64,000 bases of DNA from Phytoseiulus persimilis. Its lineage: Eukaryota > Arthropoda > Arachnida > Mesostigmata > Phytoseiidae. The stretch lies in assembly GCA_037576195.1 (NCBI GenBank), contig CM075102.1, positions 19,030,745 to 19,094,744 on the forward strand. Reading direction: 5' to 3'. The notes below the pieces were generated by a model. That model was not told the origin of the DNA. It searched no databases and saw only the letters and a program-made list of their open reading frames with translations. This document shows positions 11,584-24,561 of the stretch, piece after piece. The stretch's first letter is position 1, and every line of letters begins with the position of its first letter. The position numbers were made by a program, and so were the translations under genes.

Positions 11584-14500
11584 TGCGCGATTCACGTGGA
11601 AGTCTCATCGACTCTCGAGCCGCGGACGCCCGAAACAGCTTCGCTCGGCAACGCTGTGAAGAACTCGCAACGTCCAACTGTTCCAGACATTCGCTTCGGG
11701 TACCGCTGCAATGGAAACCAAGCGTTTGCTGCTAATTGATGACTCGACCGGCAGCTGGCTGACCAGTGAGTTGGGGAGCGCCTCCTTAAGAGCTCTGCTA
11801 TACCAAGCTCTTCCCGAGAAATTCGCTGGGGCAAAAACGGCGAAGTGAAGGCTTCTGCAAAGCCGCCGTCCACGGGTTGCTGACGGCCTGTGGAAGCCAG
11901 CAGCTCATAAGCGCACCGAGGTTTTTACAGGGTGCGAGCTTGAACAAATCCTTGTCCGACCTTTTCCTCTCCGTTTTTCCGATCCAGGAGGCCGGAATAC
12001 GTGCTCCTTGCGGCAAGCGGAACCATGACGCTTGAAGGGACGCTCTTCGCCAGGCTCTGACTCGAAAGGAATAGCTGACGTCCGATACAACATTTCGGAA
12101 CTCTACCCAAGCTGAAAGTGCTCATGTCCTGAGCGATCGTTTATTTCTACTTTCATAGATTCCGCGGAGAATTTTCGGAAGGGTTCAAGCCTGGAGAAGT
12201 CGTCTTGAGGTTCCGGAGGTCCTCGGGCGCAAGCGGAGCGACAAGAGCTCGGGATAAGTATCTCGAGGGAAAGTCAATCCAAACTCATCGAGCTCTGTAG
12301 CCTCTCGTAGGTTGTGAAAGAAGCTCTCGCGATGGACTTCGGTTCCATCTTGTCGCGATCGAGAGAAACTGTGAGCTGCTCAATGTCCATTGAGAGCAGC
12401 AATCGTCGCCTTAGAGGAGTGAGAGTGTCAGTAATTTGTCGTCAGGCCTTGGGAGCCCTGTCATCGCCACCTGCTCCGCCAGCTGTGGATGTTTCTCCAT
12501 TCTCAGCTACAGCTTTGGCTTGTCCTCCCTGGATCTCTCCCCCATATCAATCCTCCAGTAATGAGCCTTAGAGGCAGGACCTGTTCGAGGAAGTAAAACA
12601 CCGATGAAATAGAGCGACGACGTTGTCCTAATTTGCTCGCGGTGTCATTTGACGCTTGAGGTGATCCAGACAAGATCCGTGCGAGGAACATATCGAAGGC
12701 GGCCGACGAGCAGTAAGCGTGAAAGAGGGCTTTCCTTAGACCGGCCTCCACGATTCGGGGATTTTTTCGGATGACATCCCTCTGTCATTGTGAGGAGAGG
12801 GAAAATCGCTGTCGTCCAGAGGGACGCTTCGTCAAGATGACGTTTGTCTCCCTTCTCCTTCCTGTCTTCCGATGGCTCTGGTCACGTTTCTCTTGAGGCG
12901 TGTCTTGCAAACGCAGCTTGCGATACAGCTTAAGCGTCCCCTGTGGAGTGAGCTGCGATCGATAAATCGATAGTCGCCGCCGAACCCGACTCTTCATTCA
13001 GCAAAATCTTACGCGGGGACCATCTATCTGACAGCGTTTCGGCGGAACTGAACAACAATTCGACTGTGTCCTGCTCGACATCTCCTACCGCTTCGGAACC
13101 GAGTGCCGTGTGGAGTACCGGCCGATGGGAACCATCAGCATCGAGCAACATTTTGGGTCTTCACAAGCAGGCATATCATGCAAACGAAATCATCGCGCAA
13201 TATATGCGCATTTAGAACGTAAGCTGATCAAAGTCAACATAGCGGCGTGTTCGACGCGATCTAATGAACACTTGATCATGACCAGTGCCTGTGCATCGTC
13301 TGTCCGTCAGACATGAGCCTGCCCAAACCGTGGCACAGTGTTCACGACGAAGAGTGTAATTGAAGTGGTGTCGATCACTTCTCCTCCGCGGACACAGACG
13401 CTTGGGGAGATTCTTTCACATGACAAAGAGCCTGCCGTCCTCGCTGGCAGGTAAAGCCTACGACTAGTCAACGAGAGTTGCCCTGTTTCTCGGAAGCTGT
13501 CGCTGAGAGGCTGAATTTAATATCGATCGAGTTGCGCCTCGGCAGAGCCAAGTATGTTACTGCTGTTGCGAGAAACTTCTTCATTCACGAGGTTTCTCAT
13601 TCGCGGGTCTTCGCTGGATCCAAAGGGTACGGCCAGGATGCCTCATCAAGTCCGTACACCGCGCAGCACCGGACGTCCTATAATGCTCGACAGTCCGTCG
13701 AACCCAACGCGAGGCTGTCTATTCCTCTGTGTTGTGCGAAATCCGAGAACCCGCAATCGATTGATTCATCCGTTAACGAATGATTCCTATACTAGCCGTA
13801 ATCGATCGATATGTTCTCGTGGTTCATCCACTTCGTGCTATATACATTTTCACCATTCGTGAATGAATAACTTCGTTCAGCCAGCGAATGGAGAACTTTC
13901 CGGTCCAAAATTAGGGAGAGACCACGTTCCGGACAGAGAAGACCCGGCTACAGGACTCAAACATTATTTGCGCTCAGAGAAGGACCAGAGGCACGTTGAC
14001 TTTGAAGTTTTGGAACTTTTATAATCAGACTTGCTCGAATGATTTGTGTATTTGGGATTGATGAGAGGCGTTTCGAAGCGCTCCGCAATCTCTTGTGCTT
14101 CATTCTTGTTCATTCCCTCCGCGGATCCCAGCCAGGGTTCTATAACAGTGATGATTTGCTCCGCGTTCGATGTTTCAAGAATGCTTAGCTGAGCTCCAGG
14201 CCGACGTTCTCGCCCACGTGCGAACAGCGAGCCAGACAAGGGTCCATTGAGGAGAATGTCCACAAAGCGGGTTCTTGACTGTGATCGCGAACCATTTCAG
14301 GATGGAGTTTCGGACCAAAACGCTAGACGGCGCCGAAACACATTATTACTCCATGGAACAAGAACGGATGTATGAAGAAGATGCGTAGTTTTTCGTGGTC
14401 ATGGAACACGAATTTCCATGTCGGTCTCCGGATGATAAATGTGCGAGAGATGACTGGTGAGATGTTGGAATTGTTGGCGAGAACTGCGCCAGACTTGGAG

Positions 14501-15716
14501 ATCGACGCTACATCCAATGGTGGTTCGAAGGGGAGGTCAGAGTGCAAGCTGCAAGTGCAAACCTCGGCAACGGCACACCGGCCTGCCGCCGACGTGCTCG
14601 TTCGAAAATGGTTCTTTCGGTACCCATACCTCTCTCAGAGGCCAAAGTAGATCCTCCGACTCCTGGTACAAGGGTCAGATCCGAGACTGAACCCGAGTCG
14701 GAGGTAGGCGGCTGATGTGAGCGCCGTCTCATGTTCCTGCGCAAACCTTTCGCATCGGGGCAGTGCTGCTTAAACAAGAGTGCTGACATCAAAATATCGT
14801 GAAAGTTATTTCAGCTGACCGATGCGTTCCCCGCAATCGGTCTCACCACAGCTATTTCAGGGAGGCCTTCATGGTGGAACGTATCGAGAGATCAGAGGGG
14901 TAGAGCCGCACTGAGAGCCCAGCGACGCTACGTGACATGGCCGCGCTTGGTTCTGAGGCTAGTAATTCTCTTCTGTGATGCTGCCCATCCCGGAGCACAT
15001 GCGATTCATATCATCTCTAGGACCACTTGATTTCCTGGCCGCAGCGTTATCACGCATGGATCGGGATGTCAGGAGTGCCTTGCCTGTTTCGTCTCCCCGT
15101 GGCGTGAACAATCTTGTTCGACAATCTTCGACTCCGGAAACTCCACCCGATGATTCGCCGGCCGTGGAGAGCGTTTCGATCCCGCCGTGACTCTTGCCAA
15201 AGATCAAGAAGCCGCTTCGAGCATTTGTACGGCGGTACTCTGCCCCCCCCCCCCTCCCTCTCGCTGCCCGTCGTCGGCGAGAAGGAAACTAGGAGATGAA
15301 TCCCTGACCGTCTCGCTTGGGCTAATCAAAACCCGAAATAAGTAGGATCCACCTCTCGAGCTCCCGAATGTTTTTCTTGCTGGATCGCAATTTGTCGAGG
15401 ACTGCGTTTTCACGGCGTTCCTCCCCGTGGGTTCCGAAACACAGCAACACAGATCTCAGTTCGGGGAATGAGAGGGACCTCGTTCCAATGCTCTGCTCGA
15501 AAGGAATAATGGATCAAGACTCTAGGCCATCTCGCCCTGGGGGAGAGATGCCGTTATGTCATACAACCACGAGCACAGAATCAACACGGAGACCGAATCA
15601 ATTTGCGATGGGTCGATATATATTCGAAGTGTGTCATGCAACACGAGCTCTCGCGGAGCCACGCTCTCCGAACCTTGAGTCGAGACAAACGAAGTTCACT
15701 CGATTCACAATTTCAG

Positions 15717-15988
15717 GTAAACCCTATCGAACAACAGATAACTCGAACCCGAAAAGGACCCTGCAACGCGTCGACCGCCATCCGGCAACATAAACAACAG
15801 CAGACCACGGTGGTCTGCATTGTGGGATCAGGGCTTTCTTTAGCAACGTTGGGAGCAGTATTCGTGTTCATTGGCACCCTCTACAAGAGCAAAAGTACCC
15901 CTTGGTACGTTGCCGGTGCAACCTGCATCGGCGTGGGTCTGCTCGTGTTGCTGCTCTCCGTGGAGACGATACTGAAATGCAGGCGGAG
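15717..15988 (+). CDS. Two-helix membrane protein, central exon
   Basis: This exon encodes a basic, Gln-rich stretch and then two hydrophobic helices: about residues 52-76 (TVVCIVGSGLSLATLGAVFV...) and 85-107 (YVAGATCIGVGLLVLLLSVE...) of the 134-residue spliced model. A short KSKSTPW loop separates them. Lys/Arg clusters flank both outer ends, so both termini should face the cytosol and the protein should form a membrane hairpin. The left edge follows TTTCAG; the right edge is a strong donor, GAG|GTACGT at 15989, in phase 2. The frame is also open upstream to an ATG at 15636, which would give an unspliced N-terminus 27 residues longer than this exon. I do not recognise the family; small two-helix proteins such as PIRT-like ones share the architecture, but that is not evidence of homology. 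Confidence 0.6.
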
Positions 15989-16078
15989 GTACGTATCTCT
16001 GTTGTTTCATCTTGTTGAGTGGACTGACCGAAAAGTGGATAATCTGATGGTGTCTCTGTACTCCTGGCGTTTGGTCAG

Positions 16079-16148
16079 GCTGCGCGATACGTCTTCTGCG
16101 CTGCGTTCGACTTGCTCGATAACGCACACTCCAGTCATCCCATATTAG
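16079..16148 (+). CDS. Two-helix membrane protein, last exon
   Basis: A 90-base intron (15989-16078; GTACGT to TTTGGTCAG with a pyrimidine-rich 3' part) joins the preceding exon in phase. This exon then adds a Ser/Thr-rich cytosolic tail, RLRDTSSALRSTCSITHTPV plus three residues, and the stop TAG at 16146. The intron length is a multiple of three and has no in-frame stop, so retaining it would insert 30 residues without disturbing the frame. An ATTAAA at 16983-16988 is a possible polyadenylation signal. Another acceptor at 17148 is also phase-compatible and would give a longer tail ending at 17344; the short intron is preferred because its acceptor is stronger. Confidence 0.5.
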
Positions 16149-19100
16149 ACCACTCGTAGTCTGCCAGATCTCAGCGGAAGCGAGAGTTCATTTGTGGCGC
16201 AGAGCAGCTGTACGAGAGACCGATTCTTTCTCGCGAGTACTGACAGATGGTTCTTCCTCGAGAGAAATGTGGCCTGGAGCAACCCAGATTTCACTGTTCC
16301 GTCTTCTACCGTGGGAATGACTCAAGGCGACGCGTTGAGAGCAAGGAGCACCAGGGTATGATCAAGATGCAGTCGTGGGAGCAGTAGCCCGAGATGTTCC
16401 GAATCTGTTCGGATTGCGGGAAGGCGAGCAAACCCACGAACGGTTTCCGGAGAATCAGAAGAGACGCGAGCATCCCATGGAGGGCCAGAGGGAAAATTTG
16501 AATCGAGCTGGGTCCGACGGTTGGTGATTAGGAGTAGGAGGGCACGGAGTGAGCCAAATCAGCCCTTGAACGATATGGATGCGATCGGTATTATCGGCAA
16601 ACAGCTATTCTGGACGAAGGAATTAACGGGCGGAAATTGGGCGCGATGATAGTAATTGATGGGGGGATAGATGGGCACGTGGCCTGAGGAGGGCCTCGGA
16701 TGAGCGCTCTCCGACGTGAGCCCATGCCTAACAAAGTGGCTTCGAGAATCGTTTCGCCTCTGCGCTCTCTTCCAACTGCTTTTCTTGCCTTTCGGGAAAC
16801 CCTCCCGCTCCCCTTTCACACTCACCTCAATTCAATCCTGCACCCCCTCCGTGCCCTCGAGCTCTCAGGACACGGAATACGAAACGCTAGCGTGAGCGCT
16901 CCAACGGTGGAGTGTCTCGCTTCCTTGGGCCAGAGAAGAGCGGGAAAGACCATCAGAATGGAACCAATCAGGCGGGCCCGTTATTAAATTTGCAACTATA
17001 CGCCTTAGCCTTCCCTGTCCTGGCAGTCTCAAAAGGTTCTCGCGAAGGCCGGGAATGCATTGTACTCATGGGATTCCGGTCTCGATGAAAACAGAGCATT
17101 CAGGAAAGATTTCCTATCGCGCATCCTCGCAGTCGACCGTCAGTGTAGGACATGCGGAATCTTGGATGATTATGACAACCACCACTACGACGGAACCACC
17201 CCCGAAACAACGAAGAGGCTGATTGGCAACAGAGAAATGAAGGTAGCAACAGCGCCCCAAACTTCGCCAGCGACGGACGCTAATTCTACAGCCAACAAAC
17301 ACGGAGCACGCAGATCCATCCGGAGGGAACTTGGTGGCAGGTAGCCAAGCGAGCAGCAACCTTGGAGTTTTATCATCTACTAGCTCGCCGTGATGAATTA
17401 TGAAGCGCGAGGTGATAAGTCGTGGCTCCAAAAGCCGGCTAAACCTCCGCTGCCGACTCTCCGCGCACCTATGAGCGGGGTCACTATTAACCATAGCATG
17501 ATAAACTTTTCCATTACTAGCGAGCTTTGATCTTTGTCGTCGCGAAAACAATTAAAAACGTTGGCTTTTCAACCCGTTCCATTCAAAGTCGGCCAAATGA
17601 ATATTGCGGCAGGAGATATATGACTTTATGGAGGTACTTCAAAATTTCTGCGATCGAAACGCTGGAAGATACCAGCCCGCCAGTGCTTCTCACGAAGTCA
17701 AGGCAGGAAGAGCTTCCTATGTCTTTGAATGCGCTTGCCAACATTCGCGGATGACTCGGTTTTTTTTATGCCGGATCGTCGCACGGAATGATCGCATCGA
17801 GCCATATTTTCGTTAGGAATGGGTCATTGACATCGTGACACCGATCGATTGACTGCGAATGATGCGCTTGCTCGAAGTCTGGATCGACTTCGGCTCGCAA
17901 GGAGTTACGGACTCGATCTTGTCTATCCGTTTTTCTCAGACTCTCCCGGTGATGTGGAACGAGTTAATGAATTCCGTGGAAGCCACATAGTCTAACAGAT
18001 GGTTGAGGCTGAGCAAACGAAGGAACGGCCCTCGAATAAATCAAACAGAGTCTAAAGTACGGCCCGTATCTTTTCAGCCATATCGCTATGACTAACTTGT
18101 ATAATGTAAGTAAGGGCCTCTAACTGAATATACACCGCCTCATACACCAAAACCAGACGAACTGAAGAAGCCGTCTTGCCGATACGAGTTTCAGTTTTTA
18201 GAGTAAGAGTACGTTTGGCTGACCGAAACTCTGCGCGCAAAACGGCTGGTTCGAAGATGGATTCGGTATTCGCTTTCGTACCGTCTTCGAATGATACACG
18301 TTGACATTGAGATTAGAGACGTGCTCGATTAGGAAGTAGAAGAAGTTCAATGAAGAAAAATCCCGATGTCTTCAGATTGCACCCGTGGCTAGAACGGGCT
18401 CACCCAACTGGTTTTGGTGCGCTGAACCTGTCTCTATTGCTATCAGCCTCCACGAGCATGGGTCATGGAGTCATGGACTGGAGTGGATTTTTTACCGATC
18501 TCAACTGAAGAGATTTTTGCGAAGCCGATTTTTGAGCCAACTGACCGTGGCATTTTCTTAGGCCACAGCAGGAGTTGCGATGATATATTGATTAACTTGT
18601 GGATGGGAAAACATGCGGTCTTCCAAATTCCAGAACGTCGTGCTGATAACGTCGGATTATTGCTATGGAATTTTTCTTCCCGATGAAATGTCTGATTGTC
18701 GACGAGTATTCTTATCCTAACTACTGGGAGTTTCTACTGATTTCCGAGCTTCGAGTCCCGCCATACATACCACATCAGACGGAGGTCTTTGGATTGTGCT
18801 GCGGTGAAACGCTCCATTCGACTGGCTCGCAATACTTCTCGAGGAGTGCGATGATTTCTCCGAGAGGTTCCTCTGTGGACTTCGCGCCTGACCACCTTGA
18901 GTTGTGTTTCACGGGTCTTCCAACACCCGCAACACGCGGCGGCAAACCCGCGAAAGTTCATGAGAAAGCTACGGCATCCGCTCGCCATTTTCGAGCTCAA
19001 CTCTCCGCGAGTCAATGAGTTTCATCCGTTCATTTTCTCCTCTACTGAATATCGGGAAATGGTTCGACCATCGGGTCGAGCTGAGAGCCACTGCAGGGGA

Positions 19101-22100
19101 CCTCTTCAAAACTTTCTTCAAGATTTTGTTCCGACTTCCTTGAAGATCCTGTAGATGACCCTAGGACTCTTCCTCATTAATCAAAAAGCGGATATTCTCT
19201 GATGACTGCCAGGTTCCGCGCTCAGAATGGTCAGACACTTGAAACTCGCGAAGGGTGTTGGATGAGAGTGGCGAATGCGGATCAAATCTGGCGCGATTTC
19301 TTGCGCAGAGAGAACTATTTCCAGGAGGATCATTCTTGCATTGCGAAATCCTCGGGTCGTCCGACATAGGACAATAGCTTTCAAACGTTTCTGGCGGTTT
19401 TACACTCCGTCTGGTCTTTTCTATAGCGGAGGTACCGCTACTTTTTCTCGCTTTCTTTCGTTATGCCGTATCATCTCTTTTTTTTCATTGTTGTAAATCT
19501 GCTTAGCTTGGCGCTGTGGATTGTGGCTGTGTTGTTCGAGAGTTGATTTGCTTCTGTCATCAAATTCCCGACGACCGCAAGCTGGAGCAATGATACTCAT
19601 ACCTGTCAAATATTCAAAGCTTGAATATCCTATAACCGAAATAACTTCGTTGCGCAGAGCGAGTTTGGAGCGGAAGCTGGAGAGGACCCGCAAGGAGTCA
19701 CTAGTACAGCTGGTTCCTCGCAGCATGTCGAGGACGGCCATGGCAACAAACACATGCGGCGAAATCCAGACTCAGCTATCAATGCCGGACGGCCTGGCCC
19801 TAGTGTCTCCCACTCGCGCCCAACACCACATCAGGGGTCTTCCTGCTCATTCGCAACTTAGCATTAAACGTTCCCACAGTTCACCGTCATCTGTTGTTCT
19901 TGCCAGCGACGTTGAGGCGACCGTCTAGTACGAGGCCTCGGCCAACCACCGTGAGTACCACAGCTCGACTTTTGGTCAAGGGCTCCTGTCGCTCCCCCTG
20001 GTGGGCTTTAGTTTAGTTCCGATAGATCAAAGCTCTTCCCCACTCACTTCGACTCCGTCCCTGACGCTGATCGTCTTGGCTCTAATACTGCCATCGGTTA
20101 AAGTAATGCCCACCAATTTCTCCACTAATTATCGCTCATCTGATCGTAACAACTCCTGACTCTCGTGCCAGCTGAGCCGGTTCCCTCGATACCTCTTGCT
20201 ACCAAGATAATCTCGATTCCTCCCCATCATCGAGATGTTTGAGAGATCAGATAAGGAACGAATGAAATCCCGCATTGTCTTACCAGTACTTGCTTGATTT
20301 TCATTTTCCGCCACCCCTCTGTCCTGCTCGTGGATGAATCGCCTCGTTGGACATCCATCAATCTCAACTTGGCCCTCTGTCAACGTTGGCTCGCCTCACC
20401 AACCCTCGTCAACCTCGCGCCGCTCCTTCAGATGGCCGATGAAACCTAACAACACAATTAGGGAAGCCGACAGGAAGACATTCCCCACACCGGCTTGCAG
20501 TCTGCCGCTCATATCGCACTTATAAGCCTCTTCAATCCGTCGAAGATTTATCGATGGAATCTCCCGGTCAACCACTCAGGGAAGGATTCCACAGCTAGTG
20601 ATTCTACTTCGTCTACAAGTAGCCCTTACACCCATCGAGTCAGACAAGCAGCCAGTGAAACGCGCGGCCGGGTGACCCCCCGTCCAGCGCACTTTCCAGG
20701 CACCGACATGTACTATGTTGATACTGAATAATGGATAGAAGTAGCCCGGCAGAGCCGTGAAGCAATTCGAACCGCCAGCCTGCAAGCCAGCAGGGCGATA
20801 CTGAGAAACGTAGGGCAAGCTGTAGATGTGAACCTCGATGTGAAGTCTCCTCTGCCAGCTCCTCTGTCCTTCCCTCTACCGAGTCCGGGAGAATATGGAG
20901 ATAGACGGGGATGATATTCCGTAGAAGACGCAGAATTTCTGGATTGAAAGATAGAAGCGACGAAGATGTCGAAGAAGAACAGCAACTAATGCTACGGCAG
21001 CGGCATGTGAGAGATCTCTGTCGTGTGTATCCACACAGAAAAAGCGTACTCGAAGATTAAGTTGAGCGTCTCCTCCGAGGGGAGCTCTGAACGGAACAAT
21101 TGATACGAGAATGAGCAGCAAATCACTTTGGCGGCCGAGTAAGACGACAAGTTCGAGTGTCCCTGAACTTTAACCAATGTCCCTTCCTGTAAAAATACAC
21201 AATTTTTAAAAGGGAACAATTTTTTGTAAACTTTGTAGAAATACGCAACGGTCTTCGCATTTATTCGAAGGCTGCAGGACGTTGAGCAGCAAGCTCGCTC
21301 GTAAGATGTCGGCAGCAATGAGTACCTACAGTTTCAACAAATGTCGGGACAAGTCGACCCCACGCGAGTGTTCCTTGTCCCGACTAGGTAACTCTTTCGT
21401 ATGATGGTATGATTATCTTCGCCCTGGACGAAAGGAGCGATTTCTCGGAGTGAGAAAATGAGCCAGATATCTACCGATTCAGATTGAGAATCCTGAGAAC
21501 TGCAAAACTCGTTTTTCTTCGCTTGGAAGACCGATCATTTCTTGTAGCTAGTGACCGATTCTGAATGAGTGTGAGCTTCTTGATGGCCTCATGCGCATCA
21601 GGGACTTTAATGAACTCGGTAGGAGCCTAGAGCTGCCCCTCAATAGTGGCCTGTCGGAATCGAAGTCCGGCTCCCATTCAATTTCCTCCTGCGATTCGAC
21701 GTGGACCCATGAAACCTATTCTTGACATGGAACATTTTTGAAAGTGACACGAGAACGTCCCCTCACATTCTTGAAGTGCACCAACGATTTGTTCGGTTGA
21801 ATGTCTTCCTGCAGAATGCGATGGTTCGTTCCTGATGATTTGCTTCGAGCAGCTTACCGGAATGTATATTTGAATACTGCGTTAAGCTCCACAGCAACAA
21901 GAACTACGTCGAATGCTCGGAACATATTTATGTATTGTATATCATCATAAGAAGGCTCATGTCGATTTCAAACTTGAAACGCGAGCAAATCAATTTTGAG
22001 TGGAGCAACGTGAACCACCACTCGCTGATAAGTGGCCGCTGTGAAGACGCTCACTCGTAACATAGTGTGAGCATATGAGGAGATTAATGGGATATTCGAA

Positions 22101-24280
22101 CTCCCTCGTACCAGAGGTTACCACGTCGGGTTCCGATATAATCGAATCGCAGACTCATTGATCAAACGATTGATTCAAACGATAAAATGTAATGACGTGC
22201 TGAGTGCCGACCAATCCGGCAATCGGTTCGTTGATCCTCTGAACGAACGGGTATTATGTGATCGTCGCCAACATCGCGTGAGTGAGCGTAGAAGGGTTTA
22301 AGAATTCATTCCGAGAGAGGCTCACAAGACGGAAGCCCAAGATCTAGCAGTGAAGACATAGACCGTCGGTCGGGGAGCCGGGGTGAACGAGCGAGTCCTC
22401 TCGTCGTGGTTATTGTACTCTGAGAACTCTGCCTCTGCATCTCTCCCGAAAATCTTCAACAGTGTTACTACGGCAGCAGACGGCCGATGGATTCCCGTCC
22501 GGTTTGCTAGATGACTCCTTAGGAAGCAAGTTCTGCTTGAGCGAGCGAAATCTGTTTGTTTCTGGCTCCCCTTTCTGCCCCCTCTCTCTTTCCTCGACCC
22601 GCTCCGTGCGGCGTAAGAGGGGATCTCTGATTCCCTGGGGTGAAGTTTTCCCCCCTTCAATTTCGGCCGTCGCGTCCTGAAACCAAACAAAAGATATCGA
22701 ACTGCTCTCATTATTCCGGTCGCTTGCTCTCGTGTTCAGAATGATCCCTCTCATGCTTTTCACAAATCGATTGCGTAATTGCTTGCCGCGGATCATTGCC
22801 GAGTAGGTAGGAATGAAAAATGCGAGATCACTTGTCATTATGCTAACGCTACGAGGGTTCGTTGAGGACCGTCGAAGTAGTTGTGAAACCAGAAAAAAAT
22901 GAATTTTTGCGAGGCTGTCGTTTCGTATATTATTTTTGCTGTTATCGAAGAATATGATATTTAGCTCTGTAAGTGCCTTAAAATCTACTCGTTCCCCTGT
23001 GCGTAATCGATTCGACGAGGCCTGTTTGCCGGACGGAGAACCAAAAAATTCCTCCACTAAGCATGATCAATCTGCTGCTTAAGGCTGAGCCTGAGCCCCG
23101 TCACAGTCGATGGGAATGGGAATTTGTGAATTGGCACGCTGAAGGGATACATTCCGCTGCTTCAGAATTCTTCATCTAAAAAGTACTCAGCGTACTTAGC
23201 GTTACGCAGTGAAGATACCAGAGTTGTGTCAGTTCTTCACCGGAGTTCTCATCCTAAGGGGTGGCATTCACTTTGCTCACAGTCATAGAAGTAGAAAGTG
23301 ATGTGAGTTTGGGGATATGAGCAAGTGAGCCTCACGTATTCGAACATCGACATGTTCTACGCCTCCATCAGAAATAACGTTCGAAGCGTTGAAACATCGA
23401 GTTCCAAAGAGGATGGTGTTAAATATCCATGAAGACGAATCTTGAGTCCGTGTCGGAGACAGCTGAGAGGAGAAGGCCAACTCGACATCTTCCATATCAA
23501 AGCATTGGTTCGAGATTCTGGTTTTGGCTCCGGTGAGCGCAAGACTTTATGTCGGAGTAGGTCATCAGAGTAGTTAAATCGATATCAACGCGTTACAGCT
23601 GGAGGCGGTTTCATGGGAGCGTTTGGTGAGGAGGAAAACTGATTCAATCGAACCATGACAGTGACCTGGAAGAACTAGGGATACTACTGGGGAGAACTGT
23701 ACGCAATGTGACCAAAACTGTTAGTGGAAGAGAATAAGGATCATGTGCTTGTCCAGAAACAAATCGAGCGATGCCTACGAGGCTTGTCCGTTGTTCAAGG
23801 ATATTACGAAAACCAACATCGATTGATTCGGAGGAAACACTCGAATAATGATTTCCGACAATAAATCATGCAGAGTAAATGTGCGCTTCATTCGTAAAAA
23901 AAACGGAGCAATCTTGTTCTTATTCGTTTAGCTTTGCTGAGACGAGTTTCGAAGAGAAGGCATACCCATCCTGAAGGTATTGCTCTGGAACCATGGATGT
24001 GATGGAAATGATCCGAACCAGTTCGCCTTGAAGCTGTATACCGTTCCCTTGATCCATTCCAAGATACGCTGCTGATTAACGGTCAATTATGAACACATTG
24101 GGAGTTGGAACTGGAGATTAGAACTATCACATTAGAGTTTGAGACTTCGTAGCAGATGGGAGTGGAAACTCGAGGAGTACTCTCGGAATTTTCAATTACA
24201 ATCCGTAAGGTTTTGAGGGGGGCGAAACTCGATCGCCCTCCAGGTTCGCAAAGTGTTCTTCGGTCGCGCGTTCCACTCCA
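16149..24280. other. No supported gene
   Basis: Beyond a possible 3' untranslated region of the membrane-protein gene (to about 17.0 kb), I see no gene. Open frames are short and scattered on both strands. The longest, 215 codons at 22410-23057 (minus), has no signal peptide, domain or low-complexity signature. The stretch 21.3-22.3 kb is unusually poor even in chance open frames. Confidence 0.5.
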
Positions 24281-24332
24281 TGTGTGCACCGGGGCCTACA
24301 CGGCTCTTTTTTGAAGGAAGGGGGCTAGGCCG

Positions 24333-24350
24333 TGATGATGATCATCATCA
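24333..24350. repeat. 18-bp perfect palindrome
   Basis: TGATGATGATCATCATCA reads the same on both strands. It lies inside the hAT-like element and may be its internal hairpin. Confidence 0.85.
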
Positions 24351-24514
24351 TCGTTGTGAGCTTCTCATGACGCAATCAGCATGGTTTTCGAACCTGTGAA
24401 AATTTTCCTGATAACACCGAATCCCTGCGGCACAATTTCGTCCGTCAGAGTAGAATTCAACCCAACCTTCTCAATATTTTCGAAGAGTTTTCGGGGGGGG
24501 GCATGGCCTCCTTG

Positions 24515-24539
24515 CCCCCCCCCCCCCCCCCCCCCCCCC
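24515..24539. repeat. 25-base C homopolymer
   Basis: An unbroken C run, next to a nine-base G run at 24493-24501, near the right end of the hAT-like element. The two could fold back on each other. Length is likely variable and prone to sequencing error. Confidence 0.85.
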
Positions 24540-24561
24540 TGGGTACGCCACTGTGTGTGCA

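Larger units (their letters stand above)
5118..15716 (+). other. Large candidate first intron, otherwise without supported genes
   Basis: This is the proposed intron between the exons at 5055-5117 and 15717-15988, from GTAAGT to TTTCAG. It contains a possible internal promoter and leader at 6679-7131 and short simple repeats near 7.8, 8.0, 11.6 and 15.2 kb. Overlapping open frames up to 213 codons (10262-10903, minus) occur, but none has a recognisable domain. Further small exons of the same gene could be hidden here. Confidence 0.35.
24289..24553. mobile_element. Short non-autonomous hAT-like DNA transposon
   Basis: The element is bounded by perfect 8-bp direct repeats TGTGTGCA (24281-24288 and 24554-24561), the target-site length of hAT elements. 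Its right end, read inward on the minus strand, is CAGTGGCGTACCC followed by a long G run, a typical hAT-style terminus. The left end (CCGGGGCCTACAC) matches it at 10 of the first 15 positions. The interior has no transposase frame, so it would depend on enzyme supplied elsewhere. It contains an 18-bp perfect palindrome and a 25-base C tract. The target repeat is GT-rich, which makes a chance match somewhat more likely. It is probably an old, degenerate miniature element. Confidence 0.55.

Noticed and set aside
17149-17344. Alternative last exon of the two-helix protein
   Set aside because: It is phase-compatible and would add a 64-residue tail, but its acceptor is weaker and the exon at 16079 is nearer with a better site. 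It could still be an alternative terminus.
22410-23057. 215-codon open frame on the minus strand
   Set aside because: No recognisable domain or splice context; composition resembles random translation. Expression data could reverse this.
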